This document shows positions 4,574-5,119 of a DNA stretch of 5,119 nucleotides, piece after piece. The stretch is taken from positions 1 to 5,119 of the forward strand of contig JAEWFB010000556.1 of assembly GCA_023389095.1 (NCBI GenBank), written 5' to 3'. How positions within the stretch are numbered: the stretch's first letter is position 1; each line of letters starts with the position of its first letter. The position numbers were made by a program, and so were the translations under genes. The notes beneath the pieces are model-generated. The model did not search any database, had not been told where the DNA came from, and saw nothing but the letters and a program-made list of their open reading frames with translations. This DNA is from Actinomycetes bacterium. Its GTDB lineage: Bacteria; Actinomycetota; Actinomycetes; Actinomycetales; Dermatophilaceae.

Positions 4574-5119
4574 TTACATCCGGTCCGCGATCGCCTCATG
4601 GGTCGCCAGGACGCGACGGGCGATGTCCACGTGGAGCGCCTCGATCATCCGGCCGTTGTGGGTGACGACCCCCGCGCCGGCGCCTGCCGCCTCCCACGAC
4701 GCGAGGACTCCGCGGGCGTCCTCGACCGCGGCCTCCGAGGGCGCGAACACCTCGTTGGCGACGTCGACCTGCCCCGGGTGGATGAGCGTCTTGCCGTCGA
4801 AGCCCAGGTCACGACCCTGCTCGCACTCCGCCCGGAAGCCCTCGGCATCGCGCACGTCGTTGAACACACCGTCGAGGACCGCGATCCCGGCCTCGCGCGC
4901 CGCGAGGACGGACAGCGACAGGGCGGTGAGCAGCGGCGCGCGTCCGGGCACGCGCTCGGCGCGGAGCTCCTTGACGAGGTCGTTGGTCCCGAGGACGAAT
5001 GCCGCGAGCCGCTCGGACGCGCGGGCGATCTCGCGCGCGTCGAAGATCGCCGTCGGTGTCTCGATCATCGCCCACAGCCGCGTGTGGTCCGGTGCCCCGT
5101 GCCGCTCGATGGCGGTGAC
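4574..5119 (-). CDS. CoA-ester lyase (HpcH/HpaI aldolase / citrate lyase beta-like), C-terminal part
   Basis: The frame is open from the right edge to TAA at 4576-4574 and gives 181 residues; the N-terminal part, perhaps a third or more, is outside the window. Features are those of the malyl-CoA/beta-methylmalyl-CoA/citramalyl-CoA lyase group, which cleaves a hydroxyacyl-CoA into acetyl- or propionyl-CoA plus a 2-oxoacid such as glyoxylate. Visible residue 20 is Glu in AMIETPTAIFD and residue 47 is Asp in FVLGTNDLVKEL; by analogy with CitE-fold lyases these bind Mg2+. LDGVFNDVRD (82-91) and GFDGKTLIHPGQVDVANEVF (106-125) are further family motifs, the latter near the CoA site. The tail (HNGRMIEALHVDIARRVL) matches the C-terminal lid segment of malyl-CoA-type lyases. 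The ATG at 5068 is internal, because conserved-looking sequence (RLWAMIETP) continues upstream to the edge. Exact substrate is unknown. It is co-oriented with the transpeptidase, 125 bp apart. Confidence 0.92.
   Translation of the reverse strand, partial: VTAIERHGAPDHTRLWAMIETPTAIFDAREIARASERLAAFVLGTNDLVKELRAERVPGRAPLLTALSLSVLAAREAGIAVLDGVFNDVRDAEGFRAECEQGRDLGFDGKTLIHPGQVDVANEVFAPSEAAVEDARGVLASWEAAGAGAGVVTHNGRMIEALHVDIARRVLATHEAIADRM

Noticed and set aside
3337..4599. 420-codon minus-strand ORF overlapping the transpeptidase
   Set aside because: Arg/Gly-rich shadow frame; the real transpeptidase occupies another frame with all YkuD residues.
4574..5068. CoA-ester lyase starting at ATG 5068 as a complete 164-residue protein
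   Set aside because: Family-like sequence continues in frame upstream to the window edge, and a 164-residue product would lack much of the barrel.
1..5119. Mobile element, CRISPR array, phage, toxin-antitoxin or defence system
   Set aside because: No transposase, integrase, regularly spaced repeats, terminal inverted repeats or known defence domains were seen; base composition and codon use look uniform.

Overview
The window is high-GC, densely packed bacterial chromosome, most consistent with an actinobacterium. The evidence is codons that almost always end in G or C, GTG and TTG starts, two apparent leaderless promoters, Tat-type signal peptides and typical actinobacterial protein families. 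The exact lineage cannot be fixed from the sequence alone. No insertion sequence, prophage gene, CRISPR array, tRNA or rRNA is visible, and I see no defence or biosynthetic system. This looks like ordinary core or housekeeping DNA with a few local oddities.

Layout from left to right. (1) Minus strand, cut by the left edge: a small two-helix membrane protein of the YflT/general stress type. (2) Minus strand: a complete 407-residue acyl-CoA dehydrogenase that keeps the catalytic Glu of the short/medium-chain type; a stem-loop follows its stop. (3) A 116-bp divergent intergenic region. (4) Plus strand: an exported alpha/beta-hydrolase, probably a Tat-dependent lipoprotein esterase, read from a GTG directly behind a -10-like box. 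(5) About 160 bp with two hairpins and a very strong Shine-Dalgarno that leads into a 40-codon ORF rather than directly into the next gene. (6) Plus strand: a RIO-family atypical protein kinase starting at TTG. (7) Minus strand, convergent and separated from the kinase by one base: an exported L,D-transpeptidase with an N-terminal peptidoglycan-binding domain. (8) A 125-bp gap. (9) Minus strand, cut by the right edge: the C-terminal part of a CoA-ester (malyl-CoA/citramalyl-CoA-type) lyase.

Functionally the window is a mosaic rather than one operon. The acyl-CoA dehydrogenase and the CoA-ester lyase could both belong to acyl-CoA (branched-chain or C4-C5 acid) catabolism, but three unrelated genes lie between them. 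The transpeptidase and esterase act outside the membrane. The stress protein and RIO kinase have poorly defined bacterial roles. The most interesting point is the kinase 5' end, where the best ribosome-binding site and a coding-like base pattern sit in a different frame from the kinase. That may be a leader peptide, a +1 frameshift or a sequencing/assembly indel.
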